A stretch of 64,000 nt of DNA from Muriicola soli (GTDB lineage Bacteria; Bacteroidota; Bacteroidia; Flavobacteriales; Flavobacteriaceae). Below, piece by piece: positions 55,427 through 64,000 of the stretch. Positions within the stretch are counted from its first letter, which is position 1. Every line of letters begins with the position of its first letter. Under the pieces are notes generated by a model. That model did not search any database, had not been told where the DNA came from, and worked only from the letters and a program-made list of their open reading frames with translations. A program made the translations under genes and the position numbers. Where the stretch lies: positions 1 to 64,000 of the forward strand of contig NZ_CP035544.1 in NCBI RefSeq assembly GCF_004139715.1, written 5' to 3'.

Positions 55427-55740
55427 GCGCACGTTTGTATGGATTGACTAAATTTGACCACTTGCTTTTGCAAGTGGTCGTTTATTAATAATAAGCAGAT
55501 TTGGAGACAATTAGCAGACAATCGTAAAAAGTGCTATTTGGATAAACAAATTAGTAATTAATGGTATTGAATGGCCGACTCTTCAATTATACAAGGCCGT
55601 ATTAAAGGAAAAGATTAATAGTAATCACGGTGATATTACCATCTCTGAGTATTTATACCCTGCTTTTTGGTATTTCTATTTCAATCTTGGGAAATATTAT
55701 TTAACTTGGTATCTTTCTGAATAATTAAAACCAAAGAAGC
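55427..55740. other. Intergenic region
   Basis: 314 bp. After the terminator at 55456-55486 there is AT-rich sequence. One plus-strand frame (about 55519-55724) stays open for roughly 70 codons but has no ATG, GTG or TTG start, so I do not call it a gene. No repeat or RNA gene seen. Confidence 0.5.
55456..55486 (+). terminator. Terminator of the cupin/lipoprotein unit
   Basis: GACCACTTGC (55456-55465) and GCAAGTGGTC (55470-55479) form a perfect 10-bp stem with a TTTT loop, followed by a short T-rich run. Confidence 0.8.
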
Positions 55741-56085
55741 ATGAAAACTGTTACTAGCGAAGTAAACCAGTATTGGGTCCATTTTCAGTCCGGAGGAAAA
55801 GATAAAAACAAAGTTTACCCAAGAGCCCTTGTCAAGTGTTATCACGATGAAGATTTTGTGGTTCAGGTTAATTTTTATCCCGATGGGAAAGTACCCGAAA
55901 ACCACTACGATAAACGAAATAAATTGGTGTATTTGAGATATCCCATCTCTATGTACCCGAATGTGATCGACCTGCTGAGACATGAGAAACCCATTTACTT
56001 CAGCTATAATATTGAATTAAAACTGGGTTATGTTAGAACAGGGAAAGAACCCATAGGTGAAGGGAATATGGACGCCGACTTTTAA
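55741..56085 (+). CDS. Small cytoplasmic protein of unknown function
   Basis: 114 residues without signal peptide or TM: a beta-rich, Tyr-rich domain (NQYWVHFQSGGKDKNKVYPRA, ALVKCYHDEDFVVQVNFYPD, PIYFSYNIELKLGYVRTGKE). I do not recognise the family. Monocistronic, with a hairpin downstream; no functional context. Confidence 0.7.
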   Translation: MKTVTSEVNQYWVHFQSGGKDKNKVYPRALVKCYHDEDFVVQVNFYPDGKVPENHYDKRNKLVYLRYPISMYPNVIDLLRHEKPIYFSYNIELKLGYVRTGKEPIGEGNMDADF

Positions 56086-56111
56086 GGTAAGTAATAAAAA
56101 ATCCGGAAGAA

Positions 56112-56141
56112 AAGAGTTGTAGTATTACAGCTCTTTTTTGT
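56112..56141. terminator. Terminator between convergent genes
   Basis: AAGAGTTGTA pairs with TACAGCTCTT (one G-T wobble) and is followed by TTTTTT, between the stops at 56085 and 56147. Confidence 0.65.
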
Positions 56142-56146
56142 TTCTG

Positions 56147-57247
56147 TTATTCGATGATCCCTGTCTTTTTGGCCCTTTCTTCCCAGTTCCTCCGGGCCAT
56201 GAGCTGCAGGTCTTCCACATTATCGCTCTCATCCATAATTTCAAGTCCGAGCAGGGTTTCTATGACGTCTTCCATAGTGACCAGGCCGCTTACAGAGCCG
56301 TATTCATCAACTACCAGGGCAATGTGCTCCCGCTTTCTAATAAAATTCTCAAAGAGCTGTGGTATAGGAGTATTCCTCTTAGTTACCAAAATATCCCGTT
56401 TGATATCAACTAAACGTAATTTTCCGTTCTCGTTGATAATTTCTTCCATCACATTATCCTTAAGAACAAATCCGGTGATGGTATCCACAGTTTCCCCGTG
56501 AATTGGAATCCTTGAAAATCGAAGTCGGGGATTGTTTTCAAAAAATTGTTCTATGGTCTGATTTTCGGGAGCAATTTTGATCACTGCCCTGGGCGTCATG
56601 ATATCCTTGGCCATGATCTCATCAAACTGTAACAGGTTTTTGATGACCTTAGATTCTGACTTCTCAAAGACTCCTTCTTCTTCAGCCAGATCAGCCATCA
56701 CGGTAAAATCCTCCCTGCTTAGGACACTCCCCTTGTGTTCTTTTCCTATAAGTCGGGTAAATAACTGTAAAGCCCACATCAAACCCGTAACCTGCATGAC
56801 CCAAACCATACCCCTTAGAATCTGGGTGGAGATGTTGGCGAGTTCTTTCCAGTAATTGGCTCCTATAGTTTTGGGAATAATTTCGGAGGCAACCAATACC
56901 AGGATGGTCATCAGGGTGGATACCAAACCTACCATCAAGTCTTCGGTAAATTCCATTCCAAGGAAGGTGCGCGATTGTTGCCCGTATATCTCTGCATAGG
57001 CCACCTTTGCCTGTACCCCAACCAGAATGGCACCAACAGTGTGGGCTATGGTATTTAAAGTGAGGATGGCTATCAGGGGTTTGTCAATGTCGTTTTTAAG
57101 CGTTTCCAAAGCGGGGGCAAAACTCTTTTTCGACTTCTTTTTTACATTGATAAAAGTGGGAGTAACACTCAAGAGCACCGCTTCCAGAATGGAACAGAGG
57201 AAGGAGAAAAAAATGGCTAAGAATGCGTAGAAAAGTAGAAGTCCCAT
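56147..57247 (-). CDS. CNNM-type hemolysin-family protein with CBS pair
   Basis: 366 residues: a DUF21/CNNM membrane domain of three to four TMs (about 1-170, with LNTIAHTVGAILVG), then two CBS domains (about 210-345: IMAKDIMTPRAVIKIAPEN, HIALVVDEYGSVSGLVTMEDVIETLLG). It ends shortly after the CBS pair, without the CorC_HlyC C-terminal domain of longer members. The family is linked to magnesium and cobalt transport; hemolysin is a historical name. Confidence 0.9.
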   Translation of the reverse strand: MGLLLFYAFLAIFFSFLCSILEAVLLSVTPTFINVKKKSKKSFAPALETLKNDIDKPLIAILTLNTIAHTVGAILVGVQAKVAYAEIYGQQSRTFLGMEFTEDLMVGLVSTLMTILVLVASEIIPKTIGANYWKELANISTQILRGMVWVMQVTGLMWALQLFTRLIGKEHKGSVLSREDFTVMADLAEEEGVFEKSESKVIKNLLQFDEIMAKDIMTPRAVIKIAPENQTIEQFFENNPRLRFSRIPIHGETVDTITGFVLKDNVMEEIINENGKLRLVDIKRDILVTKRNTPIPQLFENFIRKREHIALVVDEYGSVSGLVTMEDVIETLLGLEIMDESDNVEDLQLMARRNWEERAKKTGIIE

Positions 57248-57436
57248 AAGGTAAAAACTCTGTCAAAGATACAATAATAAAGAAAAGCTGAAATCCAAAA
57301 ACATCTTATTCATTACAAGGATTTCTATCTTGTGATTCTACAATCAAATATTAGCGAATTTAATCTCCAAAAGATATTGACAACATTTCTGTTAAGGATT
57401 CGTTCTAATATCGTTTAAAGACATTATTTGTCTGTG

Positions 57437-58126
57437 ATGACCAGCACAAACTTTACATTTAGCAGCTTTATTTCAAATTCGGGAAGACTCACGTTTTGTA
57501 TGTTGATCCTGGCCGGGTGTTTTTCTTCCCGTAAAATGACTCAGCAGGCTGCTACTAAAAACCTTGTAAGGGCTACAGTTTTCAATAAACCTCAGCAAGT
57601 AAAAAAATACATCAGGAAAGGAGGAGTGGTCGATCAAAGGGAGCCCAAAAGAGGATGGACGCCCTTGTTATATGCTGCAGAAGGCGGCTTTTATGATGTT
57701 GCAGAAATTTTATTAAAAAATGGGGCAGATCCGAACTTAAGGTCTACTAAAGATGAGGTATTCCCCTTACAGCGCGCGGCTTCAAACGGATATTATGCGC
57801 TTGTGGAGATGTTGATCAAACGAGGAGCAGATGTCAATGAACAAGATGGTCTATACAGGTCAACAGCTCTGATGTATGCTTCCCTGAAAGGGCATGTAGA
57901 TGTAGTAGAATTATTGATCGCCAATGGGGCTTTACTGAATGCGAGAGGAACCCGGGGAGAATCTGCCCTGTTTATCGCAGTTTCTGCAGAACAGGTGGAG
58001 ATTGTAGAGGTATTGCTGAAAAAAGGGGCCAACAAAGATCGACCAAATACTTATGGCCAGACCTGCATGAAGGAGGCTATTGTCTTGAATAACCAAACCA
58101 TAATAAATCTTTTAAATCAATATTAA
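57437..58126 (+). CDS. Ankyrin-repeat lipoprotein
   Basis: About 229 residues from the ATG at 57437 (TTG 57428 and GTG 57434 are in-frame alternatives). Lipobox LILAGC near residue 26, then four to five ankyrin repeats (GWTPLLYAAEGGFYDVAEILLKNGAD, read in parts; ALMYASLKGHVDVVELLIANGA; ALFIAVSAEQVEIVEVLLKKGA). A protein-interaction module in the periplasm. The next gene begins 1 bp after its stop, so they are coupled. Confidence 0.85.
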   Translation: MTSTNFTFSSFISNSGRLTFCMLILAGCFSSRKMTQQAATKNLVRATVFNKPQQVKKYIRKGGVVDQREPKRGWTPLLYAAEGGFYDVAEILLKNGADPNLRSTKDEVFPLQRAASNGYYALVEMLIKRGADVNEQDGLYRSTALMYASLKGHVDVVELLIANGALLNARGTRGESALFIAVSAEQVEIVEVLLKKGANKDRPNTYGQTCMKEAIVLNNQTIINLLNQY

Positions 58127-58127
58127 A

Positions 58128-58655
58128 GTGAAAAAGCTCAGTTTTTATACGCTCGTTTTCTCCCTGATGAGTGGAGGATTATTTGCACAGGTGAAAATCG
58201 TACAGGAAAAAGAACTCCAATTGAAGAAATCGGATTCCGGGGATTACTATGAAGTAAGTATTACCCCTTCTCCCTTTACCCTCCAATTTGATGGAAGGGA
58301 ACTTATGGTCAGTGCCGGCCTTACCGAAGCTTTGTTTGAAAGTACAAAGCCCGAGATCGACATTAATGTCGATTTTGGCTCCTACTTCTATATCGGCAAG
58401 TTCCTGGCCATGGAAGAAGACGCATCCTATTTGCCAACAGGCGCCCATGAAGCGGCATCCTTGAACAAAAACCACGGAGCAATATCCGAGGCTGGGGGAA
58501 GATCCTCCTATGAAGTTCACTTCCTCGACATAGCCGGAGACAAAAAGCCTCTCAGCGACTTTAAAGAGTTTTATATGTCGGTTTGGCTAGATCAAAACAA
58601 AGATCAGTTCATAGACACGAAGGAGTTGATCCATCTTAAAGTAAACATCCAATAG
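58128..58655 (+). CDS. Secreted protein of unknown function
   Basis: 175 residues starting with GTG at 58128 directly after the ankyrin gene stop; signal peptide ending LFAQ. Beta-rich body with NVDFGSYFYIGKFLAMEEDASYLPTGA and an acidic WLDQNKDQFIDTKELIHLKV that looks like a calcium-loop or EF-like sequence, though single. No family recognised. Likely works with the ankyrin lipoprotein because of the coupling; this is inference. Confidence 0.65.
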   Translation: MKKLSFYTLVFSLMSGGLFAQVKIVQEKELQLKKSDSGDYYEVSITPSPFTLQFDGRELMVSAGLTEALFESTKPEIDINVDFGSYFYIGKFLAMEEDASYLPTGAHEAASLNKNHGAISEAGGRSSYEVHFLDIAGDKKPLSDFKEFYMSVWLDQNKDQFIDTKELIHLKVNIQ

Positions 58656-58684
58656 GGGATTTATCAAAGAAAATTTTCACCATC

Positions 58685-59113
58685 ATGAGGAACAAACTAC
58701 TTCTTATATCCAGCCTGTTACTTTTACTGGGTCACCTCAGAGCGAACGCTCAAAATGAACATCAGATCATTACCGATGAGTTTTTCAGAAGATATGAGAC
58801 CGATCCATTGGAAGCCATGGACTTTGCTTTTACCACCAATAAATGGTTAAACCGCAACCGTATCGCCATAGAGCAACTCAAAAACAACTTTAAGGAATTA
58901 AGGCCGCAGTTGGGCGAATATTTCGGATTCGAAAAACTAAAGGAATCACAGATCACAGACCGCCTCCGACTGGCCACTTTTATGGTGAGGTATGATCGCC
59001 AGCCCCTGCGCTTTACTTTTATTCTATACAAGCCTAATGATTTTTGGCGCGTCCACAATCTAAAATATGATGATTCATTGGTGGAGGATCTTGAGAATAT
59101 GCTTCGTGAGTAG
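58685..59113 (+). CDS. Secreted helical protein of unknown function
   Basis: 142 residues with a signal peptide ending ANAQ; the mature part is mostly helical (EHQIITDEFFRRYETDPLEAMDFAFTTNKWL read in parts) with a central strand pair (LATFMVRYDRQPLRFTFILYKPNDFWRVHNLKYDD). It resembles small NTF2-like or DUF4783-like exported proteins, without certainty. Third gene of a same-strand run at 57.4-59.1 kb, 29 bp after the previous stop. Confidence 0.65.
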   Translation: MRNKLLLISSLLLLLGHLRANAQNEHQIITDEFFRRYETDPLEAMDFAFTTNKWLNRNRIAIEQLKNNFKELRPQLGEYFGFEKLKESQITDRLRLATFMVRYDRQPLRFTFILYKPNDFWRVHNLKYDDSLVEDLENMLRE

Positions 59114-59317
59114 GTCTTGCGATGGACCATAAATCCGTAATATTTATCGTATAAACGAAGTAATTATCGTTCACTTAATTCCTTAAAACACCTAAAATAA
59201 GGGTTAGATGTCTCTAAACGGAATTTTACCGAGAATTCCATACATAAGGGCTTACAGCCGGAGGAAATAGCAATTAACATTCTACATTGTGAAAGGAAAA
59301 TCCCAAAACCCTTTCAT

Positions 59318-59422
59318 ATGAATACTAAGATAAATCCGTTGGAAATTGCCAGGTTTATGATTTGTGTAGGAATAGCCTGGATCGCCTGGATGACTCATTA
59401 TCATACCGGGGCCATATTTTAA
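59318..59422 (+). CDS. 34-residue single-TM microprotein (putative)
   Basis: ATG-started frame reading MNTKINPLEIARFMICVG and continuing through one hydrophobic helix (about residues 9-25) to a short His-containing end (THYHTGAIF). A strong terminator begins 20 bp after its stop, and about 200 bp of non-coding sequence precedes it, so it is the only coding candidate on that transcript. No family recognised. Confidence 0.45.
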   Translation: MNTKINPLEIARFMICVGIAWIAWMTHYHTGAIF

Positions 59423-59441
59423 AACCCAATTATCTCAATAA

Positions 59442-59472
59442 AAAAGCGCTGCCATCTGGCAGCGCTTTTGGT
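59442..59472. terminator. Strong bidirectional terminator
   Basis: AAAAGCGCTGCC (59442-59453) and GGCAGCGCTTTT (59458-59469) form a perfect 12-bp stem with a 4-base loop, flanked by A and T runs. It serves the microprotein transcript and the convergent VPS10/BNR gene. Confidence 0.9.
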
Positions 59473-59488
59473 TTGTGGTTCAACAAAA

Positions 59489-62400
59489 TCAATCTTCTAT
59501 TCCCTGTCCCATGATATAGGGCGCACCCATCCGCTGCAATTCTTTTTCCAATTGTGGAATCGTAGAATTTGCAATAGTTCTGATCTCTGTATACAAAGAG
59601 GCCATCATGGTCTTTGCCAGCTCCAGATTTTGCTTATGCAGGGGAGTGGGGCCGTAGGTAGTAGCTAAACCTCGTCTGGCTACATTCAAATGATCGCCTG
59701 CATTGGGCGGATTGCGTTCCCCGATCTCATCTCTCGATTTATTACCTTCCAGTCTTTCTTCAAAAGCAAACAGTTGTTGCTGCAGATCGTGCAGCCTTGT
59801 TGCTGTATTTCCCGGTGCAGCAGGAGCCCTGCTCAAGGCCAGCTTCATGGCCTTCACTTTGTCCATGCTGCTGTTTAAAACATCGGAGATTTTACTTTCC
59901 TGGGTTGCAACTTCGTTGTATGCCGAGATATAGGCATTGTATTCTTCATAAGAAACGCCTTTCAAAGTACTTTCAAACAAGGGTTCAACCTGAAAGGTGA
60001 TAGGTCCATCCAGTTGTGTGACAACTCCATCTACTTCCTTTGACAGCGTTGCTGTGTAGGTTCCCGGCATGGCCAACGGACCTGAGTTCCACCAGGAACT
60101 GCCCCCGCCCGAAGACTGCCCGGGCCTGATCGCCCTGGAACTGGGGTGCCTTAGATCCCATGCAACACGATTAATGCCTTTACTACTGCTTCCTTCCACA
60201 TTTCTGATGACGTTGTTATTGGCATCCTTAATTGTGATCCAGATTTTTGGATCCTGCTCCCGTCGTTCCTCCTCAAGGGCATCCCATCCCGGAAAAGGAA
60301 TAGAAGCATTTCTTTTTTCCAGATCTTTCTCTTTATCCTTACGCGCTTTAGATTTTGAAGTAAATCCTTCTGCCAGGGAATAGGTAAACCAGGCCCCAAA
60401 TTCGGGGTTCTCAGCAAAGTAGTAATCTGCCCCGGTGTTGCCTATTACATTTTTAGGCACATACCAGGGGGCCGTTCTAGTTGAATAAAGCGCCCCTTCC
60501 TTTTTGAGGGATGCGTCGGTAATTTCACGCAGGGCACTGTAGTCGTCCAGCACAAAAAATCCACGTCCGAAAGAGGCACCAACGAGGTCATTCATTTCCT
60601 TCTGGATTACGAGGTCACGAAAGGAGATGGTTGGCGATCCGGGTACTTTGTGCCAGTTTACCCCACCGTTCATTGAGGTGTAGATCCCATTTTCAGTTCC
60701 GAGGAAAAGCAGGTTCTTATTCACGTGGTCCTGAACCAGGCGCCAGATGATGGTATTTTGCGGGAGGTCGCCTTTGATGGATCTCCAGCTTACGCCCTTA
60801 TCGGTACTTTTGTATAGATAGGTAGAAAAATCTCCTTCCTTGTGGTTATCGAGAGCCACGTATACCGTGTTCTCATCAAACAAGTCGGCTTTAATATCAT
60901 TCACAAATGAGCGGGAAGGCAGCCCTAGTCTGCTAACCGGAATGCTGTTCCAATTGCCGCCGCCATCCGTTGTGACCTGAATAAAGCCGTCATCTGTTCC
61001 CGCATAGATAACCCCTGCAGTCACAGGAGATTCTGAAAGGGAAGTAATGGTATTGTAATTAGACATAGCCCCAACATCCCAGGCATTGTCCCAGCTTTGC
61101 TGTTTCCCCATGATGGGTAAGGTAATCCGCTCTTCATTACGGGTAAGGTCTCCAGAGATTGGCGTCCAGCTGTCTCCCCTGTCTTCTGATTTCCAAACCC
61201 GGTAGGAAGCAAAATAGAGTCGGGAGGGTTTATGCGGACTCACTAGAATTGGTGCATCCCAGTTATAGCGCTCATGCGGTTCTCCTGCCCTTGGTTGTGG
61301 TTGAATAAATACCCTGTCGCCCGTAATAAGGTCTACCCGATGCAGTCCTCCCTGCTGGGTTTCTGCATAGATGATGTGGTTGTATTCGGGATCGGTGGCC
61401 GACTGGTGGCCGTCTGCTCCCAGGGTCTTGTACCAATGTGCATTTCGGATTCCTTGAGGCTCGTCTGTCCTTGAAGGTCCTCCGGCAGAACCGTTGTCTT
61501 GCGTTCCACCAAAAATATGGTAGAAGGGTTTCTGGTTGTTTACGGCCACCTTATAGAATTGGGTAAGGGGCAAGTTCTTGATATAGCGCCAGGTTTCAGC
61601 CAGGTCAAAACTTTCATAAATACCCGCATCTGTTCCTACAAGCAGGTAATCAGGATCATCTGGTCTGAAGGCGATAGCATGGTTATCAGAATGTTTATCC
61701 TCTTCCTTCAATTGAACAAAGGTCTTTCCTCCATCATCCGAGGTCAGAATTCGGACATTCATAAGATACAAACGATCAAAGGCATGGGGACTCGCATACA
61801 GCTCCTGGTAGTAATGTGGCCCGGTTCCTCCGGATACGGTATTTGACATTTTTTCCCAGGAAGAACCCCGGTCCTCTGAGCGATAAACGGCTCCCTGGGT
61901 TCGATCCAATTCTATTGCCGCGTAAAGCACATCAGGTTGCTGAGGCGAGATCGCGATCCCTATTTTTCCGAGGTTGGATTTAGGCAATCCTGAGCTTAAC
62001 TTCTCCCAGGTCTCCCCCCGTCTTCTGAACGGTGCAGGCCGGAGTCCGGGCCTCCACCCATAAGGGCTGCTACGGTTCTATGTCTCTGCCAGGTGGCAGC
62101 GTAGAGCCGGTCCGGATTACGTGGATCCATCATAATATCAGTCACGCCGGTCCATTCATTACCACCTAATACTTTTTTCCAGTTTTCTCCCCCGTCTGTG
62201 GATTTAAAAAGGCCTCTTTCACCTCCCTTGCTCCAAAGCGGGCCTTGTGAGGCCACCCAGATCACATCCGGATTTTCGGGATGTACAATGATCTCAGAAA
62301 TATGTTCTGAAGCCTTCAGGCCCATATTTTTCCAGCTGCTACCCCCGTCTTCACTTTTGTAGACACCATCCCCGTAGGCTACGTGTCTACCTCCAACATT

Positions 62401-62757
62401 CTCCCCGGTTCCTACCCATATGGTGGAAGGGTTATTGGGATCAATGGTAAGGCAGCCAATGGAATAGGATACCTCTTTATCGAATAACGGAGTCCATGTG
62501 GTACCTGAATTTTCAGTTTTCCATACCCCTCCTGAGCCCACGGCGACATACCAGATACTGGGATCATCGGGATGGAGCGCAATATCTGCGATCCGACCTG
62601 AAAGAAATGCCGGTCCGACATTCCTGAGCTTGAGTCCGGCCAGGGAAAGTTTGTCTTCCTTGGAATCTGTATCAGCAGCTTTCCCACGGTTTCGTTGCGA
62701 AAATGCGAGCTGGGAGATAAACAGAAATAGAAGTGTAATGAGTAGTCCTTTTTTCAT
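59489..62757 (-). CDS. VPS10/BNR-repeat secreted protein (one frameshift)
   Basis: Starts at ATG 62757 with a signal peptide ending AFSQ. The frame breaks at the CCCCCC run 62014-62019 (G6 on the coding strand); adding one base restores ...HRSEDGGETWEKLSSGLPKSNLG... and gives 1089 residues. The first 650 residues are repeated sortilin/BNR Asp-box units (SGTTWTPLF, SEDGGSSWKNMG, STDGGENWKKV, TTDGGGNWNSI), i.e. a large beta-propeller. A C-terminal region with LDGPITFQVEP (FlgD-Ig-like) and a helical tail follows. Often annotated as glycosyl hydrolase, but no catalytic site was seen. Confidence 0.85.
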
Positions 62758-62944
62758 GGTAATAGTGTTTGAGTTTGCAATTGTCAGAATTTACAAAATA
62801 CAACAATTTTATATTTCTAAGGAGGGAATCACTGCAAGAATAAACCCATTGCTTAATGAAACTTATTTAGAAGACAATACATCGATAATGTGGTATGTTT
62901 TAGACTTAAATCGATACATTTAAGATCTGCAAAAAGGACACGAG

Positions 62945-63520
62945 ATGAAAATTGCAAAAGTATATTGGACGGGGATTTTCCTGCTGCTATTGGCAGGAAA
63001 TCAGTCACTTCACAGTCAGACAGAATTAAAATTCAATGCAGCCTCGGCCCTACTTCTGATTCCTAATGTAGGGATTGAAGTACCCATTTCCGAGCGCTTT
63101 AGTTTTCAGATGGATTTATCGGGATCATTTTGGGATTCCTTTGACGGCAAACCGTTGCAATTTACCCAGGCATTCGGGGAAGTTCGTTACTACGGCAAGA
63201 ACGATACCAGCGGATTCTTTTTTGGTGCAAATGTCGGTTTCGGGATGTTTAATCTCACTAAATACGGATACGATGAGGATGTTTACCAGTCGGGCCGAAA
63301 TTATTATATCGGGGCATCCGTAGGGTATAAAAAACGATTGTCAGATCGATGGGCTTTGGAGCTCTTTTTGGGTGGAGGCACTTCCCAGGCTACCTACAGG
63401 GCCTATAGCCAGGAGACCCGGATGCGGATAGACATCCCTTTAGACGAGGACCGCAACTTTAATAAAAGTGGCGAGTGGATCCCTTACCGTGGCGGACTCA
63501 TGTTGGTTTATGCGCTATAG
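62945..63520 (+). CDS. DUF3575 outer-membrane protein
   Basis: 191 residues with a signal peptide (ends SLHSQ). The body is a small barrel with LKFNAASALLLIPNVGIEVPI and a middle FGEVRYYGKNDTSGFFFGANVG, the DUF3575 pattern, ending in a strand LMLVYAL. Function unknown. Monocistronic, divergent from the VPS10/BNR gene. Confidence 0.82.
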   Translation: MKIAKVYWTGIFLLLLAGNQSLHSQTELKFNAASALLLIPNVGIEVPISERFSFQMDLSGSFWDSFDGKPLQFTQAFGEVRYYGKNDTSGFFFGANVGFGMFNLTKYGYDEDVYQSGRNYYIGASVGYKKRLSDRWALELFLGGGTSQATYRAYSQETRMRIDIPLDEDRNFNKSGEWIPYRGGLMLVYAL

Positions 63521-63590
63521 TTTTACTATTCCTCACTTCAAATGAGAACCCTTTTTAATTCTTCTAAGTAGTAAGTCTCATAAAATAAAG

Positions 63591-63618
63591 GGAGAAGTCA
63601 AAATAACTTCTTTTTTTA
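63591..63618 (+). terminator. Weak intrinsic terminator
   Basis: AGAAGT (63593-63598) pairs with ACTTCT (63606-63611) followed by a run of T, 70 bp after the DUF3575 gene. Confidence 0.5.
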
Positions 63619-63731
63619 AGTGCCTATTAAACTTATGTAACGCGCTAAAAATCAATCAAATAAACACTTTATATTAGTGTGTTCTATTACTATTATTCGT
63701 ACATTACAGAGATAACCAAAAACCAACCAAC

Positions 63732-64000
63732 ATGAAAAAAGTAGTAGTTTTAACAATTGCTCTCTGTTTGAGTGCCTCAATGTTCAGTCAGCGTAATGAC
63801 AATAACGAGTATTGGAATACCTGGCAGTACAAAGCAAAAGATGGTATGCAGCAAAAATTTGAAGAAGCTGCGGCCAAGAAGACCAACATGTTCAACACCT
63901 CCCCGGAAACGGCAATTGTTACCTATCGCTTTATTGATGGCCCAAATGCCGGAAGTTACATGCGAATCGAAGCCCGGAAATCTCCTTCAGACTACGATAA
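63732..64000 (+). CDS. Secreted protein of unknown function (3' truncated)
   Basis: The ATG at 63732 opens a signal peptide (KKVVVLTIALCLSASMFSQ) followed by NEYWNTWQYKAKDGMQQKFEEAAAKKTNMF and a strand region. The gene runs off the right edge of the window after 89 visible codons. No family recognised from the visible part; the YKAKDGMQQKFEEAAAKK part could suit an antibiotic-biosynthesis-monooxygenase-like fold, but this is only a hint. Confidence 0.7.
   Translation, partial: MKKVVVLTIALCLSASMFSQRNDNNEYWNTWQYKAKDGMQQKFEEAAAKKTNMFNTSPETAIVTYRFIDGPNAGSYMRIEARKSPSDYD

Noticed and set aside
55519-55724. Roughly 70-codon open frame on the plus strand
   Set aside because: No ATG, GTG or TTG start in frame, AT-rich, no recognisable domain; most likely chance.

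Overview
The window is a stretch of a Bacteroidota chromosome, most likely a marine, carotenoid-pigmented member of the Flavobacteriaceae; I cannot name the genus. The basis is a SusC/SusD pair, several TonB receptors with N-terminal carboxypeptidase-regulatory-like domains, a hybrid two-component system, DUF3078 and FeoB-associated proteins, signal peptides ending in AQ or SQ, and promoters resembling TTG-N17-23-TAnnTTTG. No phage, IS element, CRISPR array or island was seen. Genes are dense, with one tRNA.

Layout. 1-10.4 kb looks like a phosphate-acquisition block: a Na/Pi symporter (partial), a PiT transporter, an OprO/P-type porin, a MORN-repeat protein, a stand-alone carboxypeptidase-regulatory-like domain protein, a beta-helix lipoprotein and a TonB receptor. 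Four promoters here carry arrays of GTTAA-like half-sites repeated exactly every 11 bp, which resembles PHO-box architecture. This is the most interesting signal in the window. 10.5-19.5 kb is housekeeping: dGTPase-like, DUF3078, dxs, tadA, cold-shock protein, a CLC channel and aspS. 19.7-24 kb is a SusC/SusD pair without enzymes. 24-30.7 kb is a TetR/TolC/adaptor/RND efflux operon with a clear palindromic operator. 30.8-33 kb holds a polyprenyl synthase and lycopene cyclase facing each other. 33-36.9 kb is a metal module: TonB receptor, DtxR-type regulator and ZIP transporter around a perfect palindrome. 37-38.7 kb has two tandem PPK2 kinases. 38.9-45.2 kb has an S9 peptidase, small secreted proteins and a tricorn-like S41 protease. 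46.2-48.8 kb is feoA-feoB plus a tiny Cys-rich FeoB-associated gene, followed by a SCO protein. 49.7-51.2 kb is RseP and tRNA-Asn. 51.3-55.4 kb is a 7TM hybrid sensor/AraC regulator divergent from a cupin and a lipoprotein. 55.7-64 kb holds small unknown proteins, a CNNM/CBS protein, an ankyrin lipoprotein, a VPS10/BNR protein and a DUF3575 protein.

Caveat on data quality: seven reading-frame breaks in six genes can each be repaired by adding one base to a homopolymer run (near 17,047, 17,639, 30,975, 34,890, 44,347, 51,296 and 62,014). The repaired proteins are full length and family-typical, so sequencing or assembly error is more likely than seven independent pseudogene mutations. All assignments come from reading the sequence and from recalled family knowledge; no database search was run.
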